Part shown: in pieces, positions 1-9,675 of the stretch | Layout: each line of letters opens with the position of its first letter | Position numbering within the stretch: position 1 is the stretch's first letter | Assembly: GCA_018821365.1 (NCBI GenBank) | Contig: JAHJML010000098.1 | Span: forward strand, 1-44,734 | DNA length: 44,734 bases | Direction of reading: 5' to 3' | Source of the DNA: Actinomycetota bacterium | GTDB lineage: Bacteria > Actinomycetota > Acidimicrobiia > Spongiisociales > UBA11373 | Made by a program: the position numbers and the translations under genes | The notes under the pieces: generated by a model | The model's database searches: none | What the model saw: only the letters and a program-made list of their open reading frames with translations | What the model was told of the DNA's origin: nothing

Positions 1-684
1 CCGGATGGTCCCCCGTGCCGTGGTCACCTCGAACCCACCGCCGGACCTCTCGATCCCGGTGACGGCCGTCTCTTCGATCAGCACCCCGCCGGCTCCCGCC
101 ACGGACCCCGCCAGGCCGAGGGCGTACTTGGCGGGTTGGAGGCCCGCACTGAAGGTCTCCACCTGCGCTCCGACGAACCGGCCGCTCCCCACCACTTCGT
201 GGATGCGATCGGGCCCGTACACCTCGGTGGTGAAGCCGACCCGGTCACCCAGCCACGCCTGCTCGGCCCGAAACCGGGCGAGGTCGCGCTCGTTGAATCC
301 GAGTTCGGCGGCGCCGGTCCGCTCGTACTCGCAATCGATGCCGTCTTCGGCAACGATCCGCTCCACCAGGTCGACGCTGTCCAGCGACGCCTGCCACATC
401 TCCCTGCCGAGCCGATCGCCCCACCCGGCGATGGCGGCCTCGGGTGAGATCTTCAATCCGTGGATGATCATCCCCCCGCTGACCCGGCTGGCACTTCCTC
501 CGATCGGATCGGCGTCGATCACCGCCACCGATCTCCCGGATCCCAGCAAACGGCGGGCGGCCGTCAGGCCGGTCACTCCGGAGCCGACCACCACGACATC
601 CGCCGAGCGGGGCAGGTCCATGGCGGTGGCGAGGCCCGGATCGGGCGGGCGCTCCTCGACCCAGAATGGGGTAGTCGAGATCAC
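1..684 (-). CDS. FAD-dependent oxidoreductase (DAO / glycine-oxidase-like), C-terminus runs off the left edge
   Basis: Reverse strand reads GTG ATC TCG ... MDLPRSADVVVVGSGVTGLTAARRLLGSGRSVAVIDADPIGGSASRVSGGMIIHG; GxGxxG Rossmann FAD motif near the N-terminus; open to the window edge so absent from the ORF track. Confidence 0.85.
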   Translation of the reverse strand, partial: MISTTPFWVEERPPDPGLATAMDLPRSADVVVVGSGVTGLTAARRLLGSGRSVAVIDADPIGGSASRVSGGMIIHGLKISPEAAIAGWGDRLGREMWQASLDSVDLVERIVAEDGIDCEYERTGAAELGFNERDLARFRAEQAWLGDRVGFTTEVYGPDRIHEVVGSGRFVGAQVETFSAGLQPAKYALGLAGSVAGAGGVLIEETAVTGIERSGGGFEVTTARGTIR

Positions 685-783
685 ATCGGCAGCCTATCCA
701 GCGGCACCTGGGTCCGTGAGCCGTTGGGGTGGGCAGGCTCCATCCGCGATCCTTATGCTTCGTCCTGCCCACGGGAGGAGCAT

Positions 784-1848
784 GTGACTGAAGCAGCGGT
801 GTCCCTGAGCAGCGTCGTCAAGCGGTTCGGCGACGTGGTCGCCGTCGACGACGTCGACCTCGAGATCGAGGATGGCGAGTTCTTCTCACTCCTCGGGCCC
901 TCGGGGTGCGGCAAGACCACGACCCTGCGGATGATTGCCGGTCTCGAATACCCGACCGAGGGCAGCATCCGCATCTACGGCGAGGAGATGGGTCTCCGCC
1001 CCCCCAACAAGCGGCCGGTCAACACCGTGTTCCAGTCGTACGCGCTGTTCCCCCACATGACCGTCGCCGACAACATCGCCTTCGGCCTGCAGATGCAGAA
1101 GGTGGCGCCGGCCGAGATCGTCGAACGGGTCGCCAACGCCATCGACCTGGTTCGCCTCACCGGCAAGGGCGATCGGCGGCCCGGCCAACTCTCCGGCGGC
1201 CAGCAGCAGCGGGTGGCGCTGGCCAGGGCCCTGGTCAACCGGCCCAAGGTGCTCCTCCTCGACGAACCCCTCGGCGCCCTCGATCTGAAGCTCCGCCAGG
1301 CCATGCAGTTGGAGTTGAAGGATCTGCAGGCACGGGTGGGTATCACCTTCGTCTACGTGACCCACGACCAGGAAGAGGCCCTGACGATGTCCGACCGGAT
1401 CGGGGTGATGAGCGATGGCCGCCTCCTCCAGATCGGCCGACCCGACCACATCTACGAAAAGCCGGCCAACCGGTTCGTGGCCGAGTTCATCGGGGAGACC
1501 AACTTCATCGAGGGCACGGTGGCCGGACCCGGGGTGGTGACCCTGCCCGACGGTTCCACGGTCAGGGCCGGGACCCACTCGGCGGTGGGGACTCCGGTGA
1601 CGCTCACCCTGCGACCGGAGAAGATCCTGCTCGAAGCGGCGGGAACGGCTCCGGGTGACTGGAATACAATGGAAGGCACCGTCAAGCGGCGGATGTACTA
1701 CGGCGACAGCCTCTACTACGAGATCGACTTCGGATACACGGTGGTGGATGCCCGCCAGGAGAATCGCCCCCGCATCCAGCGGTTCTCGGTCGGCGACCGG
1801 GTGACGGTGCTCTTCGACCCCGCCGCGGCGGAGGCACTGACGGAATGA
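784..1848 (+). CDS. potA: Spermidine/putrescine-type ABC transporter ATP-binding protein
   Basis: Walker [25 protein letters not shown] signature, [11 protein letters not shown] Walker B, C-terminal TOBE-like region; GTG start with upstream GGGAGGA; first gene of a Pot operon. Confidence 0.93.
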   Translation: MTEAAVSLSSVVKRFGDVVAVDDVDLEIEDGEFFSLLGPSGCGKTTTLRMIAGLEYPTEGSIRIYGEEMGLRPPNKRPVNTVFQSYALFPHMTVADNIAFGLQMQKVAPAEIVERVANAIDLVRLTGKGDRRPGQLSGGQQQRVALARALVNRPKVLLLDEPLGALDLKLRQAMQLELKDLQARVGITFVYVTHDQEEALTMSDRIGVMSDGRLLQIGRPDHIYEKPANRFVAEFIGETNFIEGTVAGPGVVTLPDGSTVRAGTHSAVGTPVTLTLRPEKILLEAAGTAPGDWNTMEGTVKRRMYYGDSLYYEIDFGYTVVDARQENRPRIQRFSVGDRVTVLFDPAAAEALTE

Positions 1849-2744
1849 AGCGGCGCCTGCCAGATCCCGTCGAGGCCGTCGAAGTCACCCCCGATCTCGA
1901 ACGTCGCGCCGAACGGGCCGAGCGCTGGCGGGGCTTCCGATTGGCGGTTCCCGCCTACGTCTACCTGATCGTCCTCTTTGCCGTCCCCCTGGTGCTGGTG
2001 GGGGTCTACTCGTTTGCGAGCCGCTCCCGTACCGGTCAGCCACTGCTGCACGACTGGAACCTGGACTCGGTCAAACGACTGGCCGATTCGGCGTTCCTGC
2101 AGATCGCCTGGCGCTCGATCCTCCTGGCCCTGCTGACCACGATCATCTGCCTGGTGGTGGCCTACCCGTTCTCCTACTACATCGCCACCCGATCAGAGCG
2201 CACCCGCAATGTGCTGCTCGTCTTCGTGATGATCCCCTTCTGGTCGAACTTCCTGGTGCGGACCTATGCGTGGAAGGTGCTGCTGGGGGCCGACGGCATC
2301 TTCACGAGGATCGGTGAGGCCCTCGGACTGTGGGGGCAATTGCTCTTCACCATGCCGGCGGTGCTGATCGGTCTCATCTACGGCTTCCTGCCCTTCATGG
2401 TGCTGCCGCTGTACGCCAGCATCGAACGCCTCGACTGGTCGCTGGTGGAGGCGGCCCGCGACCTCTATGCAACCGGCCCCAAGGCCTTCCGGAGGGTGAC
2501 CTTGCCGCTGTCGCGGCCCGGCATCATCGCCGGATCGATCCTGGTGTTCATCCCGAGCCTGGGGGCCTACGTCACGCCGGACATCCTCGGCGGAGCCAAG
2601 ACCACCCTGCTGGGCAACTACATCGTCAACCAGTTCCTGGCGGCTAGGAACTGGCCGCTGGGGTCGTCGATCTCGATGGCGATCATGATCGTGATGCTGC
2701 TGGCGACCGTTCTCTACTTCCGCAGTGGAGGGAGGACGCTGTGA
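1845..2744 (+). CDS. potB: Polyamine ABC transporter permease
   Basis: Multi-TM permease with EAA-like loop (EAARDLYATGPKAFRRVTLPLSRPGIIAG); ATGA overlap with potA. Confidence 0.92.
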   Translation: MKRRLPDPVEAVEVTPDLERRAERAERWRGFRLAVPAYVYLIVLFAVPLVLVGVYSFASRSRTGQPLLHDWNLDSVKRLADSAFLQIAWRSILLALLTTIICLVVAYPFSYYIATRSERTRNVLLVFVMIPFWSNFLVRTYAWKVLLGADGIFTRIGEALGLWGQLLFTMPAVLIGLIYGFLPFMVLPLYASIERLDWSLVEAARDLYATGPKAFRRVTLPLSRPGIIAGSILVFIPSLGAYVTPDILGGAKTTLLGNYIVNQFLAARNWPLGSSISMAIMIVMLLATVLYFRSGGRTL

Positions 2745-3565
2745 CGACCGGCAGGGATCGCTCGATGACCACCCGGCGCCTCGACCGGATACTGGCCGGG
2801 CATTCGGCGCTGGTGTACCTGTTCTTCTACCTGCCCCTGGCAGTCCTGGTCTTCTTCTCGTTCAACGACAGCCGATTCGCCAACCGGTGGGAGGGTTTCA
2901 CCCTCGATTGGTACCGGGCCATCCCCAAGGACCAGGCGCTGATGAACTCGGTGAAGAACTCCCTCATCATCGCCCTGGAGTCGACGGCGGTGGCGACCGT
3001 GCTCGGGACGATGGCGGCCCTCTCCCTCGAGCGGTACAAGAAGTGGCTCGGCAAGCGGACCTTCGACGCTCTCCTCTACCTGCCGGTGATCATCCCCGAC
3101 GTGACCATGGCCGTCATGCTGCTGATCTTCTTCACCCAGATCAACCAGGCACTCGGCCTGACGACCATCATCCTCAGCCACATCGCCTTCAACATCTCGT
3201 TCGTGGCCATCGTGGTCAGGGCCAGGGTCTCCAACCTCGATCCCAGCCTGGAGGAGGCCGCCTCCGACCTCTACGCCTCGCGGTGGAAGTCGTTCCGCAA
3301 GGTGACGCTGCCGCTCATCCTGCCGGGCGTCCTCGGCGGGGCACTGCTCGCACTGACGCTCTCCCTCGACGACGTCGTCATCACCTCGTTCGTCCAGGGG
3401 CCGGGAGCCACTCCGTTGGCCGTCGAGGTGTTCGCACGGATCAAACGGGGGGTGACCCCCATCATCAATGCGGTGTCCACGCTCATGCTGGTAGCTTCGA
3501 TCCTGTTGATCCTCGGGTCGCTGTTGATCCAACGGCGACAGGGATCTGCAACCCGGGGAGGGTGA
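2741..3565 (+). CDS. potC: Polyamine ABC transporter permease
   Basis: Multi-TM permease with EAASDLYASRWKSFRKVTLPLILPGVLGG loop; overlaps potB. Confidence 0.92.
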   Translation: MTTGRDRSMTTRRLDRILAGHSALVYLFFYLPLAVLVFFSFNDSRFANRWEGFTLDWYRAIPKDQALMNSVKNSLIIALESTAVATVLGTMAALSLERYKKWLGKRTFDALLYLPVIIPDVTMAVMLLIFFTQINQALGLTTIILSHIAFNISFVAIVVRARVSNLDPSLEEAASDLYASRWKSFRKVTLPLILPGVLGGALLALTLSLDDVVITSFVQGPGATPLAVEVFARIKRGVTPIINAVSTLMLVASILLILGSLLIQRRQGSATRGG

Positions 3566-3568
3566 ATC

Positions 3569-4657
3569 ATGAAGAGAGTCATTTGTCTATTGATCCCGAT
3601 GGCGCTGTTGGCCGCCGCCTGCGGCGACGATGACGGCGGGACGGCCGCCGAACCGGTGGCCTGTGAGGCGGGAGAGACCGACGGAAACCTCGATCTCTAC
3701 AACTGGTCGGAGTACATCGATCCCGACTTGATCCCCGCCTTCGAGGCGGAATACGGCGTCTCGGTGACCGAGACGTTCTTCGAATCGAACGAGGTGATGC
3801 TGGCCCAGATCCAGGCGGGCGGCGCCGCCTACGACTTGATCGTGCCGTCCGACTACATGGTGTCGATCATGGCCGAAGAGGGGATGCTGATCCCCCTCAC
3901 CAAGGCGGCGATCCCCAACCTGGCCAATCTCGATCCCAAGTTCACCGGACTGCCGTTCGATCCCACCGGCGACTACTCGGCTCCCTACCAGTGGGGCACC
4001 ACCGGCATCGGGTTCGCCTATGAGGCCCTCGGCGAGGACTTCGAGCCGTCGTGGGCGGTCATCTTCGATCCGGATCCGTCCTATGTGGGCCAGATCTCGA
4101 TGCTCAACGATGCCCGCGAGGCACTGGGAGCCGCCCTCAAGTACCTCGGCTACTCGGTCAACACGACCAGTGAGGCCGAGTTGCAGGAAGCGGTCGACCT
4201 GCTCAAGAGCATCAAACCGGCCATCGCCAAGTTCGACTCGGACCAGTACGAGGATGACCTGGTCGGCGGTGAGGTGATGATCGCCCATGGGTGGAGCGGT
4301 GACTTCTTCTTCGCCTTCGACGACACCGACGGGTGGGAGGACTTCGGGTACTTCATCCCCGAGGAGGGCGCGGTCGCCTGGGTGGACAACATGGCGATCC
4401 CCCGGACCGCCGATGCAGTGTGCACCGCCCACACGTTCATCGACTTCATGCTCGACGCCGAGAACGGAGCGGCGCTGACCAACTACAACTTCTATGCGAG
4501 CCCGAATGCGGCCGCCGCCGAGTTCGTGGATCCCGAGATCCTCGGCGACGAGTCGATCTACCCGCCCGACGATGTCTTCGAACGTCTCGAGTTCATCGCC
4601 GACACCGGCGCCTTCGAGTTGAAGTTCCAGGACGCCTTCACCGACGTCAAGAACTAG
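3569..4657 (+). CDS. potD: Spermidine/putrescine-binding periplasmic lipoprotein
   Basis: Lipoprotein signal LLAAACGDDDGG; DLYNWSEYIDPDLIPAFEAEYGV is typical PotD N-terminal sequence. Confidence 0.93.
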   Translation: MKRVICLLIPMALLAAACGDDDGGTAAEPVACEAGETDGNLDLYNWSEYIDPDLIPAFEAEYGVSVTETFFESNEVMLAQIQAGGAAYDLIVPSDYMVSIMAEEGMLIPLTKAAIPNLANLDPKFTGLPFDPTGDYSAPYQWGTTGIGFAYEALGEDFEPSWAVIFDPDPSYVGQISMLNDAREALGAALKYLGYSVNTTSEAELQEAVDLLKSIKPAIAKFDSDQYEDDLVGGEVMIAHGWSGDFFFAFDDTDGWEDFGYFIPEEGAVAWVDNMAIPRTADAVCTAHTFIDFMLDAENGAALTNYNFYASPNAAAAEFVDPEILGDESIYPPDDVFERLEFIADTGAFELKFQDAFTDVKN

Positions 4658-4687
4658 GACGAACGTCGGCGTCACGACGCAAGATGG

Positions 4688-4711
4688 TGGGGCGGCCTGC
4701 GGGCCGCCCCA
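4688..4711 (+). terminator. Strong hairpin after potD
   Basis: TGGGGCGGCC-TGCG-GGCCGCCCCA perfect 10-bp stem downstream of the potD stop. Confidence 0.7.
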
Positions 4712-4851
4712 CTGCGTCGCCGGGGGAACTGCACGACAGAGTCGGGGCCACCGGTCGATCGCCGGCGATGTGCCGTGTGAGCGCCCCGAACTCCTCCCCC
4801 CTCTCTGGAGGACGAAGCGCCCGGGCCGGCGCCGGCGGAACCCGGCGCGGG

Positions 4852-4857
4852 TAGCGT
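4852..4857 (+). promoter_or_regulatory. Candidate -10 element (TAGCGT) for the aminotransferase gene
   Basis: TANNNT hexamer in gcgggTAGCGTgaacgcg followed by a ~130-nt untranslated leader. Confidence 0.4.
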
Positions 4858-4996
4858 GAACGCGTACGAGTGGCGGGCAAGCAGCCACCCACACGACCCC
4901 CGACCGGGGCCGTCTCGGACAGCGAGGCACGGGCGCAGCCAGGATTCCTGGGCCGGCGTCCGGGGGGTGGCGGAATCCGTATCGGAAGGATGACTG

Positions 4997-6307
4997 ATGG
5001 GTCTGCAAGGGAAGAAGACGGCCGAGTGGTTCGAACGGGCAAGGGCCAGCCTCGTCAACGGAGTGTCGAGCCAGTTCCGCTACTGGGGTGATGAGGACAC
5101 CCTCGTCATCGATCGAGGCGAGGGCGCCTACGTCTACGACATGGACGGGAAGCGCTACATCGACTACCAGTGCGGGTTCGGCCCGATCATCCTGGGTCAT
5201 GGGGATCCCAGGGTGACCGCCGCCGTCGCCGAGGCCGCCGCATCCGGAACGGTCTTCGCCATGACCCAACGCCGGGAGGTCGAGGCGGCCGAGAAGTTCC
5301 GCAAGGCGGTCCCCTGGGTCGAAGGCCTCCGCTTCACCAACACCGGCACCGAGGCGACCATGCACGCGGTGCGATTGGCGCGCGGCTACACCGGCAGGGA
5401 CACCATCCTCAAGTTCGAGGGCCAGTACCACGGCGTCCACGACTACGTCATGTTCTCGACGGCAGGAGCGCCGCCCCGGTCGCTCGGATCTCGCTACCGG
5501 CCCGTCCCGTGGCAGTCGTCCTCGGGAATCCCCGAGCAGATCCGCTCGCTCATCAGGGTGCTCCCCTTCAACGACACCGACCTCGTCGAACGGGTGTTCA
5601 ACGACGAAGGTCACCGGATCGCCGCCGTCATCGTGGAGCCGATGCTGGGCAACTCCTTCGCGATCCTGCCGAAGGACGGCTACCTGGCCCATCTTCGGCG
5701 CCTGTGCGACGAGCACGGGGCGCTGCTGATCTTCGACGAGGTCAAGACCGGATTCCGGATCGCCCTGGGCGGGGCGGCCGAGTACTTCGGCGTCACCCCC
5801 GATGTGGGCACCTTCGCCAAGTCGATGGGCAACGGCATGCCGGTGGCCGCTATCGCGGTGCGGGGAGAGCCGCTGGCGGCCTGGGCCGCCGGGGGCATCT
5901 CCCAGGCCGGCACCTACTCCGGCAACGGGGTGGCGGTGGCGGGGGCAGCGGCGACCATCGACGCCCTCTCGACCGGGGAGCCGTATGCGAGGATCGAGAA
6001 GGCGGGCAAGGCCCTCATGGCCGGGATCCGCTCGATCTGCGCCGCGCGGGGAGTGACCGTCCACACCACCGGGGTTCCCGCCATGTTCGGCATCGTGTTC
6101 TCGGAGGAGGCGCCGACCGAGTTCCGCCACTCCGCAAACCACGATTCCGAGCTCTACGAGACCGTCATCCGCGGCATGATCGCTCGGGGCGTGATGCCCT
6201 GTGACGACGCTCTCGAGCCATGGTTCCTGTGCGCCGCCCTCTCCGATGAGGACGTCGCCACCACCCTGACCGCTTTCGACGAGTCGCTCGCCGAAGCCAT
6301 CGACTAG
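4997..6307 (+). CDS. Class-III PLP aminotransferase (glutamate-1-semialdehyde aminomutase-like)
   Basis: FTNTGTEATMHAVRLARGYTGRDTILKFEGQYHG and LLIFDEVKTGFR; catalytic Lys in TFAKSMGNGMPVAAI. Confidence 0.9.
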   Translation: MGLQGKKTAEWFERARASLVNGVSSQFRYWGDEDTLVIDRGEGAYVYDMDGKRYIDYQCGFGPIILGHGDPRVTAAVAEAAASGTVFAMTQRREVEAAEKFRKAVPWVEGLRFTNTGTEATMHAVRLARGYTGRDTILKFEGQYHGVHDYVMFSTAGAPPRSLGSRYRPVPWQSSSGIPEQIRSLIRVLPFNDTDLVERVFNDEGHRIAAVIVEPMLGNSFAILPKDGYLAHLRRLCDEHGALLIFDEVKTGFRIALGGAAEYFGVTPDVGTFAKSMGNGMPVAAIAVRGEPLAAWAAGGISQAGTYSGNGVAVAGAAATIDALSTGEPYARIEKAGKALMAGIRSICAARGVTVHTTGVPAMFGIVFSEEAPTEFRHSANHDSELYETVIRGMIARGVMPCDDALEPWFLCAALSDEDVATTLTAFDESLAEAID

Positions 6308-6318
6308 GAGCTGCACTC

Positions 6319-7485
6319 ATGCGGATCGCTTTGCTTGGTGCCGGGATCATCGGCACCGTCGTCGGCCGTGATCTGGCGGCCTGGGATCAACCCGACGAGG
6401 TGGTCGTCGGCGACCTCGACGAGGCCCGGGCCGCCCGGGTCGCCGCCGAAGCGGGTTTCGAGTCGGCTGCGGTGGACGTGCGGGACGCCGAATCGTTGGA
6501 TGCCTTCCTGCGGGGCGCCGACGTGGTGGTCAACGCCGCCCAGTACGAGGTGAACCTGGCCGTCATGGAGGGGGCGCTGCGGGCCGGGGCCCACTACACC
6601 GACCTCGGCGGCCTGTTCTTCACCACCCGCAAGCAGTTGCTGCTGGATCGGCAGTTCGAGGAGGCCGGGCTCACCGCTGTGCTCGGGATCGGATCGTGCC
6701 CCGGCATCGCCAACATCCATGCCGGCGACCTCGCCGCCAGGATGGACACGGTGAAGTCGGTGATCATCTACAACGGGGCCACGGTGGATCCCTCCGACTC
6801 GCTGAAGTGGCCGTACTCGCTGTGGACCATCTTCGACGAGATCGTGGAGCGCCCGATGGTGTTCCGGGGCGGCGAGTTCATGGATCTCGATCCATTGTCC
6901 GAGGAGGAGTTGTTCCCCTTCAAAGAGCCGATCGGCTATCAGAAGGCACACCTGTCCCTGCACTCCGAGGTGGCGACGATCCCACTGAGCCTCGCCGACA
7001 AGGGCATCGAGGCCTGCGAGTTCAAGATCCACTTCTTCGGATTCCCCGAGGGGGCATTGCGGAAGCTGCAATTCCTCGCCTCACTGGGCCTCGCCTCCAA
7101 GGAAGCCCGGTCCGTCGGCGAGGTGGGCGGCGTCGTGCCCCGCCGGCTCCTGGTCGACCTGTTGGAGGAACTCCAGCCGGACCCGCCCCAGCACGCCGGG
7201 TTCAAGGACATCGCCACCGTGGCGGTCGGCACCAGGGACGGGATCCCGATCGAGATGCGCCTCGACACGACGGCATGGCCCTCTGAGGTCCTCAAGGTGT
7301 ACGGGGGGACCATGGTGGTCGGCTCGCCGGCGGCGATCGTGGCCAGATGGCTGGCATCGGGCCGTATCGCGGCCAAGGGGGTGCGGCCCCCGGAGACCTC
7401 CATCGACCCGCAGCCCTTCTACGAGGACCTGGCGGTGCGCGGTGCGCAGACCTCGCTGCGCGAGGAGCGCATCCTGGCGGGATAG
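6319..7485 (+). CDS. Saccharopine dehydrogenase-family NAD(P) oxidoreductase
   Basis: MRIALLGAGIIGTVVGRDLA Rossmann start; VVNAAQYEVNLAVMEGALRAGAHYTDLGG is typical of saccharopine dehydrogenase / carboxynorspermidine synthase-like enzymes. Confidence 0.88.
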   Translation: MRIALLGAGIIGTVVGRDLAAWDQPDEVVVGDLDEARAARVAAEAGFESAAVDVRDAESLDAFLRGADVVVNAAQYEVNLAVMEGALRAGAHYTDLGGLFFTTRKQLLLDRQFEEAGLTAVLGIGSCPGIANIHAGDLAARMDTVKSVIIYNGATVDPSDSLKWPYSLWTIFDEIVERPMVFRGGEFMDLDPLSEEELFPFKEPIGYQKAHLSLHSEVATIPLSLADKGIEACEFKIHFFGFPEGALRKLQFLASLGLASKEARSVGEVGGVVPRRLLVDLLEELQPDPPQHAGFKDIATVAVGTRDGIPIEMRLDTTAWPSEVLKVYGGTMVVGSPAAIVARWLASGRIAAKGVRPPETSIDPQPFYEDLAVRGAQTSLREERILAG

Positions 7486-7511
7486 ACGGCCGGCGACCGA
7501 CCCGAACGCCG

Positions 7512-7540
7512 AGGAACCCCCTGCATCGCCGGGGGTTCCT
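7512..7540. terminator. Rho-independent-type hairpin between the saccharopine dehydrogenase-like gene and tRNA-Ala
   Basis: AGGAACCCC ... GGGGTTCCT inverted repeat. Confidence 0.65.
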
Positions 7541-7545
7541 TGCGG

Positions 7546-7619
7546 TGGAGGCGAGGGGATTCGAACCCCTGACTTCCTCGATGCGACCGAGGCGCTCTGC
7601 CGGGCTGAGCTACGCCCCC
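7546..7619 (-). tRNA. tRNA-Ala (anticodon CGC)
   Basis: Reverse strand GGGGGCG TA GCTC..GAGC G CCTCG GTCGCAT CGAGG AAGTC AGGGG TTCGAAT CCCCT CGCCTCC A folds as a cloverleaf; anticodon loop GT-CGC-AT. Confidence 0.93.
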
Positions 7620-7655
7620 ATGAGGCGACCGGCAGTGTACCGCTGCCTCCATGGG

Positions 7656-8276
7656 TCAGGAACCGGCCAGATCCCTCCTGAGCCGCTCCTGAATGACCGT
7701 GGTGGTCAGATCCGACCTGCTCCGCTCGATCAATGCCCGGGCGACGTCGGTGGTACGGCGCAGGCCACCCGTCATGCCGTCTGGGTAGTCGAGGTCGGCG
7801 AGCAGATCGTGGGCGGTGTTCATCGCGTCGAGGGTCATCTCGGCGGCGGGCAGGTCACCCGCCCTGAGGAGATCGAGCATCCGGCGGCGCATCTCCCCCA
7901 CCGCCTCGCCCAGTCCGTTCAGATAAGGGGCCGCCAGCACCCCCAGTTCGCCGGGCAGGGGAAGGTCCTCGCCGGCCGCCAGCGCGGCCGTCAGCCTGGC
8001 TTCGGCGTACTCCTTGGAGGCGTCGCCCACGAAGCCGGCGTGCAGGATGTCGGGATGGGCGGCCAGGGCGCGGTTGGTCTCGGCCAGGAGGGCACCGGCC
8101 TCCTCCATGAGCGCCTCGGCGGCGTCCAGCTCCCCCCGGTGGATCGAGCGGATCGCATTGGCCGAGTGGCGGATGATCTGCCTGCTGTTCTTGAGGCCGA
8201 TCTCGCGGACCCGGTACTTGTCGTCGAGCACCTCCCGGACCGCGGCGGACACTGCGGAGAGATCGGGGTAGGTCAC
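7656..8276 (-). CDS. Translin-family protein (bacterial/archaeal type)
   Basis: All-helical 206 aa; REIGLKNSRQIIRHSANAIRSIHRGELDAAEAL ... YLNGLGEAVGEMRRRMLDLLRAGDLPAAEMTLDAMNTAHDLLADLDYPDGMTGGLRRTTDVARALIERSRSDLTTT resembles translin-like proteins. Confidence 0.7.
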   Translation of the reverse strand: MTYPDLSAVSAAVREVLDDKYRVREIGLKNSRQIIRHSANAIRSIHRGELDAAEALMEEAGALLAETNRALAAHPDILHAGFVGDASKEYAEARLTAALAAGEDLPLPGELGVLAAPYLNGLGEAVGEMRRRMLDLLRAGDLPAAEMTLDAMNTAHDLLADLDYPDGMTGGLRRTTDVARALIERSRSDLTTTVIQERLRRDLAGS

Positions 8277-8662
8277 CCGGGATACGTCCGGGAGCGGCCA
8301 CCGGGATCGTCGTAGCCGCCGAGGTCATCGGGCGGGTACGACATGCCCTTGCGCTGCTTGATCTGGAGGAGGATGGCCACGTAGGCGGCGAGCGCCACAT
8401 CGACGATCAGGCTGATGGCGAGGACCGGCCAGGATCCGGTGATGATGGCCGCCACCAGGGTGCCGACGACGGCCACACCGAGGACGATGAGGGCGATGCG
8501 GCGGCGGGCCAGCACCTGTTCCCGGTGCCCGCCGGGGGGTGCCTCGTCTCTGTATGTCGACGGCCTGGCTGCCACGGCGTTCTCCCTCCTCGACCTGATG
8601 ACCGATGGGATGACCAGGGCTGCCCACACGCCGAGCAGCAGAGCGAACAGCAACTTCTCCAT
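8273..8662 (-). CDS. Small membrane protein, hypothetical
   Basis: Three predicted TM segments; GTGA-type overlap with the downstream translin-like gene. Confidence 0.7.
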   Translation of the reverse strand: MEKLLFALLLGVWAALVIPSVIRSRRENAVAARPSTYRDEAPPGGHREQVLARRRIALIVLGVAVVGTLVAAIITGSWPVLAISLIVDVALAAYVAILLQIKQRKGMSYPPDDLGGYDDPGGRSRTYPG

Positions 8663-8722
8663 GGAAGCGGCGGCTTCTCCCGGTCGCGGTCACGGCGAAG
8701 CATACCGAGGCGGCCGCGCCGA

Positions 8723-9220
8723 TCAATCGACTCCGGCTTGATGGCTTCCCTCGGCACCTTGCAGCAACTCGATGGCGTGCCGCAGCGCAGGCGCGATCAC
8801 CTCCAGCGACTCCTCGACACCCCGCACCGATCCGGGCAGGTTGACGATGAGGGTCCGCCCGGCGATGCCGGCTGTGCCCCGCGACAGCATGCCGTGCGGG
8901 TTGACGCCGAAGGTGGCGGCACGCATCGCTTCGGCGAGACCCGGCGCCGGCCGGTCGATGACGGCCGAGGTGCCCTCCGGGGTGAGATCACGAGGCCCGA
9001 ACCCGGTTCCCCCGGTGGTCATCACCAACTCGTACCCGGCGCCCACCGCGGTGCGGATCGCCCGCTGCACCGAACCGACCCCATCGGGGATGACGCTGAT
9101 CTCACACTCGAACCCCAGGCCGGCCAGCACGGCGGCGGCGGCCGGTCCCGACCGATCCTCGGCCTCACCACGGGAGACCCGGTCGCTGACCGTCAGCACC
9201 AATGCCTTCACCGCGACCAC
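8723..9220 (-). CDS. mogA: Molybdopterin adenylyltransferase / MogA-MoaB family
   Basis: LVLTVSDRVSRGEAEDRSGP, VMTTGGTGFGPRDLTPE, LIVNLPGSVRGVEESLEVIAPALRHAIELL. Confidence 0.9.
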   Translation of the reverse strand: MVAVKALVLTVSDRVSRGEAEDRSGPAAAAVLAGLGFECEISVIPDGVGSVQRAIRTAVGAGYELVMTTGGTGFGPRDLTPEGTSAVIDRPAPGLAEAMRAATFGVNPHGMLSRGTAGIAGRTLIVNLPGSVRGVEESLEVIAPALRHAIELLQGAEGSHQAGVD

Positions 9221-9675
9221 TTCCCCGACCTGCCTCCCGACTTCTCCAGCAGGCGCACCGGCCCGATCTCGGCTCCCCGATCCATCCCTTTCACCATGTC
9301 GTAGATGGTGATGACGCCGATGGCGGCGCCGGTCATCGCCTCCATCTCGACGCCGGTCGGGGCGGTGGTGCGCACCGTCACCTGGATCCTGGCCCCGTCG
9401 GGTGTCTCGGAGATGTCGACATCGACGCCGGTGAGGGGGATCGGATGGCAGAGGGGGACGAGGTCGGAGGTGCGCTTGACCGCCTGGATGGCGGCCACCC
9501 TGGCCACCGACCTCGCGTCACCCTTGGGGAGGCCGCCCGAGAACAGCGCCTCCCTTGTGGCGGCGGCCAGGCAGATGATCGCCTCGGCAATTGCCTCCCG
9601 AGCGGTGGGCGGCTTGCCGCCCACATCGATCATGCGAGCGTTGCCCGCGTCGTCCAGATGGGTCAACCCGTCCAT
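9208..9675 (-). CDS. moaC: Cyclic pyranopterin monophosphate synthase
   Basis: LTHLDDAGNARMIDVGGKPPTAREAIAEA, VAAIQAVKRTSDLVPLCHPIPLTGVDVD, EMEAMTGAAIGVITIYDMVKGMDR. Confidence 0.94.
   Translation of the reverse strand: MDGLTHLDDAGNARMIDVGGKPPTAREAIAEAIICLAAATREALFSGGLPKGDARSVARVAAIQAVKRTSDLVPLCHPIPLTGVDVDISETPDGARIQVTVRTTAPTGVEMEAMTGAAIGVITIYDMVKGMDRGAEIGPVRLLEKSGGRSGKWSR

Noticed and set aside
4997-6307. Naming the aminotransferase hemL
   Set aside because: Sequence is HemL-like but it lies in a polyamine transport context; function cannot be assigned from sequence alone.
3587-6316. 909-aa minus-strand ORF opposite potD and the aminotransferase
   Set aside because: Low-complexity G/R/D/H-rich antisense translation typical of high-GC DNA; plus strand holds clear conserved genes.
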